Shown here in pieces: positions 44,909 through 53,937 of a stretch of DNA of 64,000 nucleotides. The notes below the pieces were generated by a model, which was not told where the DNA came from, did not search any database, and was given only the letters and a program-made list of their open reading frames with translations. The stretch's first letter is position 1, and the number at the start of each line of letters is the position of its first letter. The translations under genes were made by a program, and so were the position numbers. Source of the stretch: Mesorhizobium wenxiniae (lineage in GTDB: Bacteria; Pseudomonadota; Alphaproteobacteria; Rhizobiales; Rhizobiaceae); the NCBI RefSeq assembly GCF_002284535.1, contig NZ_NPKH01000020.1, positions 434,001-498,000 on the forward strand. The letters run 5' to 3'.

Positions 44909-46219
44909 TCAAGCGCTTTTCTGGAAGACCGGCTGCCTGGCAAAGAGCTGGCGAAAGACCGGATAGATGTCGGATGCGTTGGCGATACGGCTCATCTGGA
45001 AATTCGGCCATCTCTGGTTGACAGCGCTGTAGGCGCGCCACAGCGAGGTTCCATTGTCGGTGCTGCCGAAAATATGGCTCTCACGTTCGTCGATGATCTC
45101 GACATAGGCGAAATACTGGCACAGGCGCATGATCTGGCCGTCCATCAGGCCGATGCAGCGCTCGGAATCGGTTACGAAATTGTCGCCGTCCGATGCCTGG
45201 GCGGCATAGATGTTCCACTCGTTGCTGGGATAGCGTTGCTCGATAATGCGGCGCATCTCCTCAAGTGCCGTGGAAACGACCGTACCGCCGCTTTGCGTAT
45301 TGTAGAAGAAGGTTTCCTCGTCCACCTCCTGCGCCTCGTGCGTATGGCGGATGAAGACGATTTCGGTGCGGTCGTAGCGCCGTTTCAGGAACAGGTGCAG
45401 CAGCACGAAGAAGCGCTTGGCCAGATCCTTCTCGCGTTCGCCCATCGAGCCGGATACGTCCATGAGACAGAACATGACCGCATTGGCATTCGGCACGGGC
45501 TGGGCGTCAAAACGGTTGAAGCGGATGTCGACGGGATCGACATAGGCGATCCGCTTACGGCGGCGCTCAAGTCGCTCAAGCTCTTCCCGCAACGCTGCGA
45601 TGCGTTGGCGTACCGGCCCCGCGCTCTGGGGCTCTGCCTCCAGGATTGCGAGTTGCTCCGCAATCGCATCAAGCTCCTCCTGCTTCGGGCGCCTGAGCGC
45701 AATCCGGCGACCATGGCTGTTTCGCATCGTGCGCCCGACATTGATGTTGGTCGGCGAACCGGTCGCGGCGAACCCTGCGCGGCGCGGCTTGAAGGCAAGT
45801 ATCTCCTTGAGGTTGAGCTTGACCATGTCGGGAAGTTCGAGATCCTCGAAGAAGAGGTCGAGCACCTCCTCGCGCGAGAGCACGAAACGAAAATCGTCCT
45901 CCGAGACCGTTTTCCCGGGAGACGAACCGCCGCCGCCCTGACCGGGCTTGGGAACCCGGTCGCCCGGGGCGAAATGCTTATTGCCCGGCAGGATGTGCTG
46001 CCGCTTGCCGCTGTCTTTCGCATCGCTGAAGCTCGGCTCGGCTGTGCCCCTCGCCGGCATCGAGACGGCATGCTCGCTGTCGACATCAGCGATCTTGCCG
46101 GTACGAATCCGATCCCGGATGCTTCGCTTCAGCTCTTCGCGCGCACGCTTCAGGAAGCGCTGGCGGTTGCCGAGGCTCTTGTCCTTCGGGTTCAGTCGGC
46201 GATCGACAAAGATCGGCAT
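44909..46219 (-). CDS. yeaH: YeaH/YhbH family protein (DUF444)
   Basis: A 436-residue protein of the YeaH/YhbH family. MPIFVDRRLNPKDKSLGNRQ opens the protein as in its relatives, and the segment NAVMFCLMDVSGSMGEREKD shows a von Willebrand A-type metal-ion adhesion motif. A disordered Gly/Ser-rich stretch lies around residue 100. It is in the middle of the prkA-yeaH-spoVR operon, 19 bases after prkA and 9 bases before spoVR. Confidence 0.95.
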   Translation of the reverse strand: MPIFVDRRLNPKDKSLGNRQRFLKRAREELKRSIRDRIRTGKIADVDSEHAVSMPARGTAEPSFSDAKDSGKRQHILPGNKHFAPGDRVPKPGQGGGGSSPGKTVSEDDFRFVLSREEVLDLFFEDLELPDMVKLNLKEILAFKPRRAGFAATGSPTNINVGRTMRNSHGRRIALRRPKQEELDAIAEQLAILEAEPQSAGPVRQRIAALREELERLERRRKRIAYVDPVDIRFNRFDAQPVPNANAVMFCLMDVSGSMGEREKDLAKRFFVLLHLFLKRRYDRTEIVFIRHTHEAQEVDEETFFYNTQSGGTVVSTALEEMRRIIEQRYPSNEWNIYAAQASDGDNFVTDSERCIGLMDGQIMRLCQYFAYVEIIDERESHIFGSTDNGTSLWRAYSAVNQRWPNFQMSRIANASDIYPVFRQLFARQPVFQKSA

Positions 46220-46238
46220 GGAACCACCCCGACCGGCC

Positions 46239-48188
46239 TCAGCCCGCCTTGTTCACCCGCATGTACCAGTCCACCAGCCGGCGGACCTGACGTTCGGTGT
46301 AACCGCGTCCGACCATCCGATGCACGAACTCGGTATGCCGTTTCTCCGTTACGCTGTCCTGCTTGGAGCCGAAGCTGATCACCGGGAGCAGATCCTCGAC
46401 CTGGCCGAACATCCGCTTCTCGATGACTTCGCGCAGCTTTTCATAGCTTGTCCATGAGGGGTTGCGGCCATTGTTCCTCGCCCGGGCGCGCAACGCGAAC
46501 TTCACGACCTCATTGCGGAAGTCCTTGGGATTGGCAATGCCGGCCGGCTTTTCGACTTGCGACAGTTCGTTGTCCAGTACCTCGCGATTGAGGATCTGGC
46601 CTGTATCGGGGTCTTTGTAGTCCTGATCCTCGATCCAGGCATCGGCGTAGGCGATGTAGCGGTCGAACAGGTTCTGGCCGTATTCGCTGTAGGACTCCAG
46701 ATAGGCCTTCTGAATCTCATGGCCGATGAACTCGGCATAACGCGTCGCCAGTTCCGACTTTATGAAGTCGAGATAGGCGGCCTCCGTTTCCTTCGGGAAC
46801 TGCTCGCGCTTGATGGCCTCCTCCAGAATGTACATCAGATGCACAGGATCCGCGGCCACTTCCTTGGTGTCGTAGTTGAATGTCTGCGACAGGATCTTGA
46901 AAGCAAAGCGCGTGCTGACGCCCGTCATGCCCTCGTCGACACCGGCGGCATCGCGGTATTCCTGAACCGACTTCGCCTTGGGATCTATGTCCTTGAGGTT
47001 CTCGCCGTCATAAACGCGCATCTTCGTGTAAAGCGGCGAATTGTCGTGCTCGGCCAGACGGGTCGAGACGGTGAACCGGCTGAGAATGTCCAGCACCTCC
47101 GGTGCACAGGGACTGGAAGCCAACTCGCTTTCGCGCAGCAGCTTTTCGTAGATCTGCCTTTCTTCGGTGACCTGCAGGCAGTACGGCACCTTGACCACCA
47201 GGATGCGGTCGAGGAACGCCTCGTTGTTCTTGTTGTTCTTGAACTGCAGCCATTCCGACTCGTTGGAATGGGCTACGACGATGCCCTGATAAGGAAAAGA
47301 TCCGAAGTTCTCCGTACCGTTGTAGCTGCCTTCCTGGGTAGCGGTCAGCAAAGGATGGAGGACTTTGATCGGCGCCTTGAACATCTCGACGAACTCAAGC
47401 AACCCTTGCGTGGTCCGGTTCAGGCCGCCGCTGTAGGAATAGGCGTCCGGATCGGATTGGCTGAAATTCTCGAGTTGTCGTATATCGACCTTGCCGACCA
47501 GGGCCGAAACGTCCTGGTTGTTCTCATCGCCCGGCTCGGTCTTGGCGATGCCGATCTGGCGCAGCCGCGAAGGCATCAGCTTCACGACGCTGAACTTGGA
47601 GATGTCGCCGGACAGCTCATCGAGGCGCTTGGCCGCCCACGGCGAGATCAGGCCGTTCAGCCGGCGCCGCGCGATGCCGTATTTGTCCTCCAAAAGGTCG
47701 CCCATGCGGTCAGGATTGAAAAGCCCGAGCGGCGATTCGAAAACCGGGCTGATCTGGCCGCCCACCTTCAGCGTATAGATCGGACGCTGCTCCATCAGCT
47801 TCTTCAGCCGTTCGGCGAGCGAGGACTTACCGCCGCCGACAGGGCCAAGCAGATAGAGGATCTGCTTGCGTTCCTCGAGCCCTTGAGAGGCATAGCGGAA
47901 ATAGCCGGCTATGCGCTCGATCGTGTCCTCCATGCCATAAAACTCGGAGAAGGTGGGATAGACCTTGATTGTCCTGTTGGCGAAAATGCGGCCGAGCCGC
48001 TCATCCATGCTGGTGTCGATCAGGGTAGGCTCGCCGATCGCCTCGACCATCCGTTCGGGCGCCGAGGCATACATCGATTTATCCTCGCGGCAGGCAAGGA
48101 GATATTGCTGGATGCTTATCTCCTCCTGCGCCGCATTCGTGTAAATCTCCGAAAACAGATCGAAGACGTCGGACTGGTTCTCGCGCAT
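46239..48188 (-). CDS. prkA: PrkA serine protein kinase
   Basis: A 649-residue AAA+-type protein kinase. An AAA domain with Walker A GPVGGGKS at 115-122 is followed by the C-terminal PrkA kinase-like domain. It is annotated as a Ser/Thr kinase, but ATPase or protease activity has also been reported for the family. The start at 48188 has a GAGGATA ribosome binding site; a frame extending 14 residues further upstream is less likely. It is the first gene of the prkA-yeaH-spoVR operon. A GGAAC-N18-GTT element lies 45 bases upstream. Confidence 0.95.
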   Translation of the reverse strand: MRENQSDVFDLFSEIYTNAAQEEISIQQYLLACREDKSMYASAPERMVEAIGEPTLIDTSMDERLGRIFANRTIKVYPTFSEFYGMEDTIERIAGYFRYASQGLEERKQILYLLGPVGGGKSSLAERLKKLMEQRPIYTLKVGGQISPVFESPLGLFNPDRMGDLLEDKYGIARRRLNGLISPWAAKRLDELSGDISKFSVVKLMPSRLRQIGIAKTEPGDENNQDVSALVGKVDIRQLENFSQSDPDAYSYSGGLNRTTQGLLEFVEMFKAPIKVLHPLLTATQEGSYNGTENFGSFPYQGIVVAHSNESEWLQFKNNKNNEAFLDRILVVKVPYCLQVTEERQIYEKLLRESELASSPCAPEVLDILSRFTVSTRLAEHDNSPLYTKMRVYDGENLKDIDPKAKSVQEYRDAAGVDEGMTGVSTRFAFKILSQTFNYDTKEVAADPVHLMYILEEAIKREQFPKETEAAYLDFIKSELATRYAEFIGHEIQKAYLESYSEYGQNLFDRYIAYADAWIEDQDYKDPDTGQILNREVLDNELSQVEKPAGIANPKDFRNEVVKFALRARARNNGRNPSWTSYEKLREVIEKRMFGQVEDLLPVISFGSKQDSVTEKRHTEFVHRMVGRGYTERQVRRLVDWYMRVNKAG

Positions 48189-48232
48189 GGTATCCTCGCC
48201 CCGGCCGGTCTGGTTGCTCTCGCCCTTCATTC

Positions 48233-48258
48233 AACTATCGGAAAGCCTTTGTGGTTCC
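48233..48258 (-). promoter_or_regulatory. EcfG/RpoE2-like promoter, GGAAC-N18-GTT
   Basis: Minus-strand GGAAC (48254-48258) and GTT (48233-48235) with an 18-base spacer, one longer than the other sites in the window. It lies 45 bases upstream of prkA. Confidence 0.5.
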
Positions 48259-48578
48259 CTATCATCACGTAGTGCGTCTGCGACCGGATGTTAGGGGTCG
48301 AGACAGATATAGTGAACGCCTGAAAGCCAGCCAGCGAATGGCTCGCACAATGGAACGTTTCCGAGGGATATCCATTCTTCCATCAGCGCGTGCCGAGTGC
48401 AACAGCCCGTCGCGAACAAGCTGTTTTTCTGGAGGAATGAACCAGGCCGCCTGCGCTCAGCAGTTGAGTTGGCGGCGCACAGGTCATTCGGTGAAGAGAT
48501 CTACACTGCACTGTCCACCCCTGGACCGGAAGGGAGCAACGGTTTGCTCCTTCTGGCAACGAGGGAAGGAGATGTTCC
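48259..48578. other. Gene-free stretch between prkA and a small membrane protein
   Basis: No convincing gene. GGAAC at about 48353 has a spacer of 17 bases to ATT, so it is only a partial match to the stress promoter. A 7-bp inverted repeat (GGAGCAA/TTGCTCC, near 48532-48549) lies just before the next gene and lacks a T-run. It could be a weak regulatory hairpin in that gene's leader. Confidence 0.35.
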
Positions 48579-48758
48579 ATGTTCGAGAACAGTATGTGGT
48601 TGATCGTCGTTGCTGGCGGCCCGCTACTGCTAGCAATCGTGATCGCTTACGCACTCCTCACGTGGCGCCGTCGGGGGCCTGCAGAGCGCAGAGAAAGCGA
48701 TCGGGCCACTGAGCGACTGTATCGCGAGGAAAAGGACCGGCCGGGCCGAGGCAGCTGA
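48579..48758 (+). CDS. Small single-span membrane protein
   Basis: A 59-residue protein. One membrane segment (WLIVVAGGPLLLAIVIAYAL, residues 7-26) is followed by a strongly charged tail (RRRGPAERRESDRATERL). The positively charged tail after the span suggests it faces the cytoplasm. AAGGAG precedes the ATG at ideal spacing. Small membrane proteins of this type are frequent in stress regulons. No family recognised. Confidence 0.7.
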   Translation: MFENSMWLIVVAGGPLLLAIVIAYALLTWRRRGPAERRESDRATERLYREEKDRPGRGS

Positions 48759-48796
48759 GAACCGTATCGAGAGCTCAGACTTTTGTCTTGCTGCTG

Positions 48797-49229
48797 CTAA
48801 AGTCCAACACTTTCGGGCCAAAGCGCCTGGATCTGCTTCGGCAACGCGGCTCGCACCTTGACCAACTGGCCGAAGTCGACATGCCTGGCGAGAACTTTGA
48901 ACACGGATCTCGTCGCATCCTCGGGATTCACGGGTCGAGGGATTTCATCTCCTCGGCCACCCGCTGCAGGAAGTCCTCCAATGAACGGCTGCTGGTCGGC
49001 AGATCACGCGGCCGATACCGATCATAGTAGGCTCCACGCACGAGAAGCGGCAGCCCCGCCCCCAAAATTGGCAGCCAGTTCGATCTGCAGCAAATCCCGC
49101 AAGGTGCGTCAAACAGCTCCCAGCATATGCCAGGCAACGCGCCTATCGGGCCCGGCCATGATCTCGTCCAGCCAGATGTTTGTCGTCTGCAGGGTTTTTG
49201 TCAAAAACTTCCAAGCCGGTTGCGCTCAT
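48797..49229 (-). pseudogene. Decayed DUF2267 gene with several lesions
   Basis: From ATG 49229 the sequence yields MSATGLEVFDK, then a frameshift in the run of five T at 49195-49199 (forward strand), then LQTTNIWLDEIMAGPDRRVA. Next come an in-frame TGA inside the LGAV/RTLRD stretch (near 49107), another shift at the G-run (about 49053-49070), the typical LPLLVRGAYYDRYRP, and a final shift before VNPEDATRSVFKVLARHVDF. The end is ALWPESVGL with a TAG at 48797-48799. The order and spacing match DUF2267 proteins, many of which belong to stress regulons. At least four lesions make it a real pseudogene. Confidence 0.8.
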
Positions 49230-49393
49230 CGTCGCCTGCTTTGGCATGGACAATCCCAAGGCTCGCCCCCAACATTCGCCCCAACGCTAACTATGACGGG
49301 CATACGGGGATCGAGCGCGATTGTTTCGTCACTCGTTGAAAAATTGCCCAAATAGCAACGGCGAATGCAGCTAGTTCGAAAGCTCAGTTGCCG

Positions 49394-49419
49394 GGAACCT
49401 TCCGCCCCTCTCGCCGGTT
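49394..49419 (+). promoter_or_regulatory. EcfG/RpoE2-like promoter, GGAAC-N18-GTT
   Basis: GGAAC (49394-49398) and GTT (49417-49419), 18-base spacer. It lies only 20 bases upstream of the oxidase subunit II start, which would give a leader of about 11 bases. A promoter further upstream is also possible. Confidence 0.45.
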
Positions 49420-49438
49420 TACGGCGGAGGGGTTGGAA

Positions 49439-50416
49439 ATGGGTCAATATTTCAGCCTGTCCGCTGCGTCATTATCGCTGGCGAGCGGCTTTGCCGGCGC
49501 CCGGTCGGTCCTTGAGCCCGCGGGAGCGGAAGCGCAGCAGATAGCCATACTGTTTTGGATAATGCTAAGTGGCGGCGCCGTCATCTGGCTGGGCGTGCTC
49601 GGCGTGCTTCTTCATTCAGCCCTATTCAACCGCCGCAGGCTGGCCGAAAAGTCTGCCAGCAGGATCATCCTTTGGGGCGGCGTGGTCTTCCCGTCGGTCA
49701 CGCTTTGTGTCCTGCTCGCCTATGCACTGTGGCTGATGCCTGGCCTTCGGCCCTTCGCCCAGGCGGGCGCCGCCGGCCTGCGGATTGAAATCACCGGCAG
49801 GCAGTTCTGGTGGGAAGTTGTCTACCGCCCAGCTCAGGGACCGCCGGTCGCGTCCGCCAACGAGGTCAGGCTGCCGGTCGGCGAGCGCGTCGAATTCACC
49901 CTGAAAAGCGCCGATGTGATCCATTCCTTCTGGATCCCACCGCTCGGCGGCAAGATGGACATGATCCCCGGTCGCACCAACAGGCTTTCGCTTTTGGCTA
50001 CGAAACCCGGCATCTTCCGCGGGCCCTGTGCGGAATATTGCGGCACGTCTCACGCGCTGATGGCGTTCTCGGCCGTGGCGATGGAGCCCGAAGCATTCCG
50101 GTCCTGGCTCGCCGCCCAGGCAATTCCCGCGGAAGGCGCCGGCGCGAGCGGCGGCGCGCTGTTCCTGCGCCATGGCTGCGGGTCCTGCCATTTCGTCGCG
50201 GGCACCGATGCGCGCGGCCTGATCGGCCCGGATCTTTCGCATCTCGGTTCCCGCGCCACCGTCGGAGCCGGCATCCTGCCCAACACCGAAGACGCCGTCG
50301 CCCGCTTCATCGCCCGGTCCGAACTAATCAAGCCCGGCTCCAGGATGCCGGCCTTCGACATGTTGCCGCCGGACGACATTCGCGCCATCGCCGCCTGGCT
50401 GAGAGGCCTGCAATGA
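49439..50416 (+). CDS. Cytochrome c oxidase subunit II with a fused cytochrome c domain (caa3 type)
   Basis: A 325-residue subunit II. Two N-terminal membrane helices (about 35-60 and 77-100) are followed by a CuA cupredoxin domain with ligands His162, Cys197, Glu199, Cys201, His205 and Met208. A C-terminal haem c domain has CGSCH at 247-251 and a distal Met in SRMPAF. Covalent haem c fused to subunit II defines caa3-type oxidases, which take electrons from soluble or membrane cytochromes. ATG 49439 has GGAGGGG upstream. The stop overlaps the next start (ATGA). Confidence 0.93.
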   Translation: MGQYFSLSAASLSLASGFAGARSVLEPAGAEAQQIAILFWIMLSGGAVIWLGVLGVLLHSALFNRRRLAEKSASRIILWGGVVFPSVTLCVLLAYALWLMPGLRPFAQAGAAGLRIEITGRQFWWEVVYRPAQGPPVASANEVRLPVGERVEFTLKSADVIHSFWIPPLGGKMDMIPGRTNRLSLLATKPGIFRGPCAEYCGTSHALMAFSAVAMEPEAFRSWLAAQAIPAEGAGASGGALFLRHGCGSCHFVAGTDARGLIGPDLSHLGSRATVGAGILPNTEDAVARFIARSELIKPGSRMPAFDMLPPDDIRAIAAWLRGLQ

Positions 50417-52929
50417 GCGCTGCGATCAAGAAGCGCTCGCTGGAGGAATACAAGGCGCAGGAGGAGCGGCTGCGCGCCGTCTGGGCCAATCCGGCCGGCT
50501 GGCGTTACTGGACCTCGGTGAACAATTTCCAGATCGGCCTCTGGTACAGCTCGGCGGCTTTCGCCTTCATGCTGTTCGCCGGCGCGCTCGCGCTGCTGAT
50601 GCGCCTGCAGCTCGCCGTGCCCGACAACGACTTCCTGTCGGCCGACTTCTTCAACCAGGCTTTCACCCTGCACGGTACGGTGATGATGTTCCTGTTCGCG
50701 GTGCCTATCTTCGAGGCAGTCGCGATCTTCCTCCTGCCTCCGATGCTGGGCGCGCGCGAGATGCCGTTTCCGCGCCTGGGGGCGTTCAGTTTTTGGAGCT
50801 TTTTCCTCGGCGGTATCTTCGTGTGCGGCTCCATCTTCTTCAGCGCGGCGCCGTCGGCAGGCTGGTTCATGTATCCGCCGCTCGCCACCGACAAGGAGTT
50901 CTCCGGCATCGGCGCCGACATCTGGCTGCTCGGCCTTTCCTTCATCGAAGTCGCCTCGATCGCGGCCGCCGTCGAGCTCATCGTCGGCATCATGAAATGC
51001 CGCGCGCCGGGCATGCGCATCAACCTGATGCCGCTCTTCGCCTGGTACCTGTTGATCGTTGCTGGAATGATCCTGTTCGCCTTCCCGCCGCTGATCGCCG
51101 GCGACCTCCTGTTCGAGATGGAACGGATGTTCGATTGGCCGTTCTTCGACGCAGCGCGCGGCGGCGACCCGCTGCTGTGGCAGCATCTGTTCTGGATATT
51201 CGGCCATCCGGAAGTCTACATCATCTTCCTGCCGGCTATCGCGCTGATGGCGATGATCGTGCCGACTTTTTCCCAGCGTCCAATCGTCGGTTATTCCTGG
51301 ATCGTGCTCGCGGCAGTGGGAACGGGATTCCTTTCTTTCGGCCTGTGGGTACACCACATGTTTGCGACAGGCCTGCCGCAGATCTCGCTGGCCTTCTTCT
51401 CGGCGGCCTCCGAGGCGGTGGCGATCCCGACGGGCGTGCAGATCTTCGTCTTTATCGCCACCATGCTGACCGGCCGGGTGATCTTCTCGACCCCGATGCT
51501 GTTCGGCACCGGAGGACTTGCCATCTTCGTCATTGGCGGACTGACGGGCGTGATGGTGGCGCTCGCACCCTTCGACTGGCAGGCGCACGACACGTACTTT
51601 GTCGTCGCGCACCTCCATTATGTGCTGATCGGCGGCATGCTTTTCCCGGTCGTGGCCGGGCTCTACTACTATTACCCGCTGATCGACGCGAAGAAGCTCT
51701 CCGACCGTCTGGGACGGCTCGCCTTCTGGCTGATGTTCTGCGGCTTCAACATCGGCTTCTTCCCCATGCATCTGAGCGGCCTGCGCGGCATGCCCCGGCG
51801 CGTCTTCACCTATCCGGCCGAAATCGGCTGGGATTGGCTGAACCTGATCTCGACGGCCGGAGCCTTCATTTTCGCCGCGGGCGTGCTGGTGGTTGTCTTC
51901 GACGTGCTCAGGCCGAAGCACCGGGAGCCGCGCGACGAACTCAACCCGTGGAATGCTGGCACGCTGGAATGGATTTCCGAGCCGGAGGAGGACTGGGGCG
52001 TCCGCTCTATACCCATCGTGCGCAGCCGCTATCCCCTCTGGGACCAGAAGGATCTTGCGCGCGAGGTCAATGAAGGCCGCTGTTACCTGCCCGACGCGGA
52101 AGAGGGACGGCGCGAGGGACTAGTCACCTCCGTGCTCGACGCCGACCCCATCCAGGTGCTGCGCGTCGGCGGCAGTTCCCATGTCACCATCGTCTCGGCC
52201 CTTTCGCTCGGAGCCGCCTTCATCGCGCTTACCTTCCACTGGTGGATCGCGACGGCGATGGCCGCAATCACCTGCTTTTGCGCCGTCATCTACTGGCTCT
52301 GGACGGGCACTGGCGAAATCCCCGAGAAGCCGGAAAAGGATGTCGGCCTGGGCCTCAGCCTGCCGCTTTATGCCTCCGGCCCCGATTCGGTCGGCTGGTG
52401 GGCGATGTTCATCACCATGGTGGGCGACGGCACGGCCTTCGCCAGCCTCGTCTTCGGCTATTTCTTTTACTGGACGATCCATGCCGACTTCACCGCGGGG
52501 ATTGCCGGGCCTGATGCGATCTGGTCGCTGCTGGCTGCCATCCTGTTCGCTGCAGCGTGGGGCCTGATGGTGGCGGCCCGCATGTTCAACAGGCGCGGCG
52601 CCACGGCCACTGTGCGCGGCTTGCTGGTAGCGTCCCTGCTGACCACCGTTGCCGCGTCCGCCGCAGGCTTGGCCGCGCCGTGGTCTCCCGGCATGGACCC
52701 GATGCGCCACGTCTATCCCGCAATCGTGTGGATCCTCGTGATCTGGGTGCTCGCTCATGCCGCGCTCGGCACGGTAATGCAGGCCTATTGCCTGGCCCGC
52801 TCTTTGGCCGGCCGACTGACGCCGAAGCATGACATGGATCTAAGCAACGTGGTGCTCTACTGGCATTTTCTGCTGGTCACCGCCGTCATCACCTTCGCCA
52901 TCATTGGCCTCTTTCCGGCAGCGATGTGA
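50413..52929 (+). CDS. Cytochrome c oxidase subunits I and III fused
   Basis: An 838-residue fusion of subunit I (about 1-560) and a five- or six-helix subunit III-like domain (about 610-838). Haem and CuB ligands are present: His87, His265 and cross-linked Tyr269 in GHPEVY, His314 and His315 in VHHMF, His400 and His402 in VAHLHY. Two proton-channel positions differ from canonical A-type enzymes. The K-channel lysine that normally follows PTGV is Gln343 (PTGVQIF), and the D-channel entrance Asp is Glu116 (GAREMPFPR). The enzyme should still reduce oxygen, but its pumping may be altered. Confidence 0.93.
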   Translation: MSAAIKKRSLEEYKAQEERLRAVWANPAGWRYWTSVNNFQIGLWYSSAAFAFMLFAGALALLMRLQLAVPDNDFLSADFFNQAFTLHGTVMMFLFAVPIFEAVAIFLLPPMLGAREMPFPRLGAFSFWSFFLGGIFVCGSIFFSAAPSAGWFMYPPLATDKEFSGIGADIWLLGLSFIEVASIAAAVELIVGIMKCRAPGMRINLMPLFAWYLLIVAGMILFAFPPLIAGDLLFEMERMFDWPFFDAARGGDPLLWQHLFWIFGHPEVYIIFLPAIALMAMIVPTFSQRPIVGYSWIVLAAVGTGFLSFGLWVHHMFATGLPQISLAFFSAASEAVAIPTGVQIFVFIATMLTGRVIFSTPMLFGTGGLAIFVIGGLTGVMVALAPFDWQAHDTYFVVAHLHYVLIGGMLFPVVAGLYYYYPLIDAKKLSDRLGRLAFWLMFCGFNIGFFPMHLSGLRGMPRRVFTYPAEIGWDWLNLISTAGAFIFAAGVLVVVFDVLRPKHREPRDELNPWNAGTLEWISEPEEDWGVRSIPIVRSRYPLWDQKDLAREVNEGRCYLPDAEEGRREGLVTSVLDADPIQVLRVGGSSHVTIVSALSLGAAFIALTFHWWIATAMAAITCFCAVIYWLWTGTGEIPEKPEKDVGLGLSLPLYASGPDSVGWWAMFITMVGDGTAFASLVFGYFFYWTIHADFTAGIAGPDAIWSLLAAILFAAAWGLMVAARMFNRRGATATVRGLLVASLLTTVAASAAGLAAPWSPGMDPMRHVYPAIVWILVIWVLAHAALGTVMQAYCLARSLAGRLTPKHDMDLSNVVLYWHFLLVTAVITFAIIGLFPAAM

Positions 52930-52936
52930 GGCGGCG

Positions 52937-53317
52937 ATGCGGCTCATCCCGAAAGAGATTGAAACGCTCTGGACGCTGTTTACCGCGCCCGTGGTGTGGG
53001 CTGCGCATTTCCTCGTTTGCTACATCGGCGCGGCGCTCTATTGCGCGAAGCCCGAGCTTATCGGGCTGAGTTTCAGCGCTGTGCGCGCGGGCATCGCCGC
53101 CGTCACTCTGATCGCCCTCTCGCTCATCGCGCTATCCGCATGGCTCGCCTGGCGGCAATGGGGCTTCGGCAGAGACGATCCGCCGCACGACGATCCGACG
53201 AGACGCGACCGGACCCTGTTCCAGGGCTTTGCGACGCTGCTGCTCTCGGGTCTCAGCTTCATCGCCGTGATCTTCACCGCGATGCCGGCATTGTTCCTGA
53301 CGGAGTGTATCCGGTGA
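52937..53317 (+). CDS. Small membrane protein of the oxidase operon
   Basis: A 126-residue protein with three hydrophobic segments (for example PVVWAAHFLVCYIGAALYCA and LLSGLSFIAVIFTAMPALFL). It lies between the fused subunit I/III and ctaG, with its stop overlapping the ctaG start (GTGA), so it is surely co-expressed. It may be a small subunit or assembly helper of the oxidase. No known family is recognised. Confidence 0.8.
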   Translation: MRLIPKEIETLWTLFTAPVVWAAHFLVCYIGAALYCAKPELIGLSFSAVRAGIAAVTLIALSLIALSAWLAWRQWGFGRDDPPHDDPTRRDRTLFQGFATLLLSGLSFIAVIFTAMPALFLTECIR

Positions 53318-53937
53318 GACGCGCCTGCCTCATCCTCGGTCTCCTCGTCCTCGCCCTGGTCTGGGTCGGACCGCTGCTCGATGCCTGGCGGGATTCGTTT
53401 TCGGCGCACATGCTGGCGCATATGGGAGTGGTAGCGATCGCTGCGCCGCTGATGGCGATTGGAATCCCGCTCCGCCCGAAACCAGATGCAAACCGGGCGT
53501 TCACCCTCGCCCTTCCCGCCTCCCTCGTCGAGCTTATCATTGTCTGGTCCTGGCACGCGCCGGCCTTGCGGACGCTGGCGCAAAGCTCGCTGTTTGCGAC
53601 CGCCATCGAGCAGGCCACGTTCCTCGCCGCCGGGCTGTTCCTGTGGCTGGCCTGCCTGCCGCGCCGCGGTTCGGACATCACAGGCAATGCCGCCGGCGCC
53701 TTCGCCTTGCTTCTCACGTCCATCCATATGACCTTGCTCGGGGCGCTGCTGGCGCTGACCCCGAGGCCGCTTTACGGGACGGGCGAGATAAGCTGCTTCG
53801 GCGTCGCGCTTTCTGCGCAGCAGGATCAGGAACTTGGCGGCGTAATCATGCTTTTGGTCGGCGCGGCGGTCTATCTGGCCGGCGGCGTGACGCTTTTCGC
53901 GCGCTTGCTCGCCGCCCCGCCGCGGAAGGCGGTCTGA
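53314..53937 (+). CDS. ctaG: CtaG-like cytochrome c oxidase assembly protein (caa3_CtaG type)
   Basis: A 207-residue polytopic membrane protein with about five to six hydrophobic segments. The pattern SAHMLAHMGVVAIAAPLMAI followed by SWHAP and SIHMTLLGALLAL matches caa3-associated CtaG (not the CuB chaperone Cox11 that shares the name). It begins at GTG overlapping the preceding stop and ends overlapping the following ATG (TGATG), in a tightly packed operon. Confidence 0.85.
   Translation: MRRACLILGLLVLALVWVGPLLDAWRDSFSAHMLAHMGVVAIAAPLMAIGIPLRPKPDANRAFTLALPASLVELIIVWSWHAPALRTLAQSSLFATAIEQATFLAAGLFLWLACLPRRGSDITGNAAGAFALLLTSIHMTLLGALLALTPRPLYGTGEISCFGVALSAQQDQELGGVIMLLVGAAVYLAGGVTLFARLLAAPPRKAV

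Noticed and set aside
48345..48380. GGAAC at 48353 upstream of the small membrane protein
   Set aside because: Spacer leads to ATT, not GTT, and it is over 200 bases from the gene.
48532..48549. GGAGCAA/TTGCTCC hairpin as a terminator
   Set aside because: No T-run follows and it lies directly in front of a gene, not behind one.
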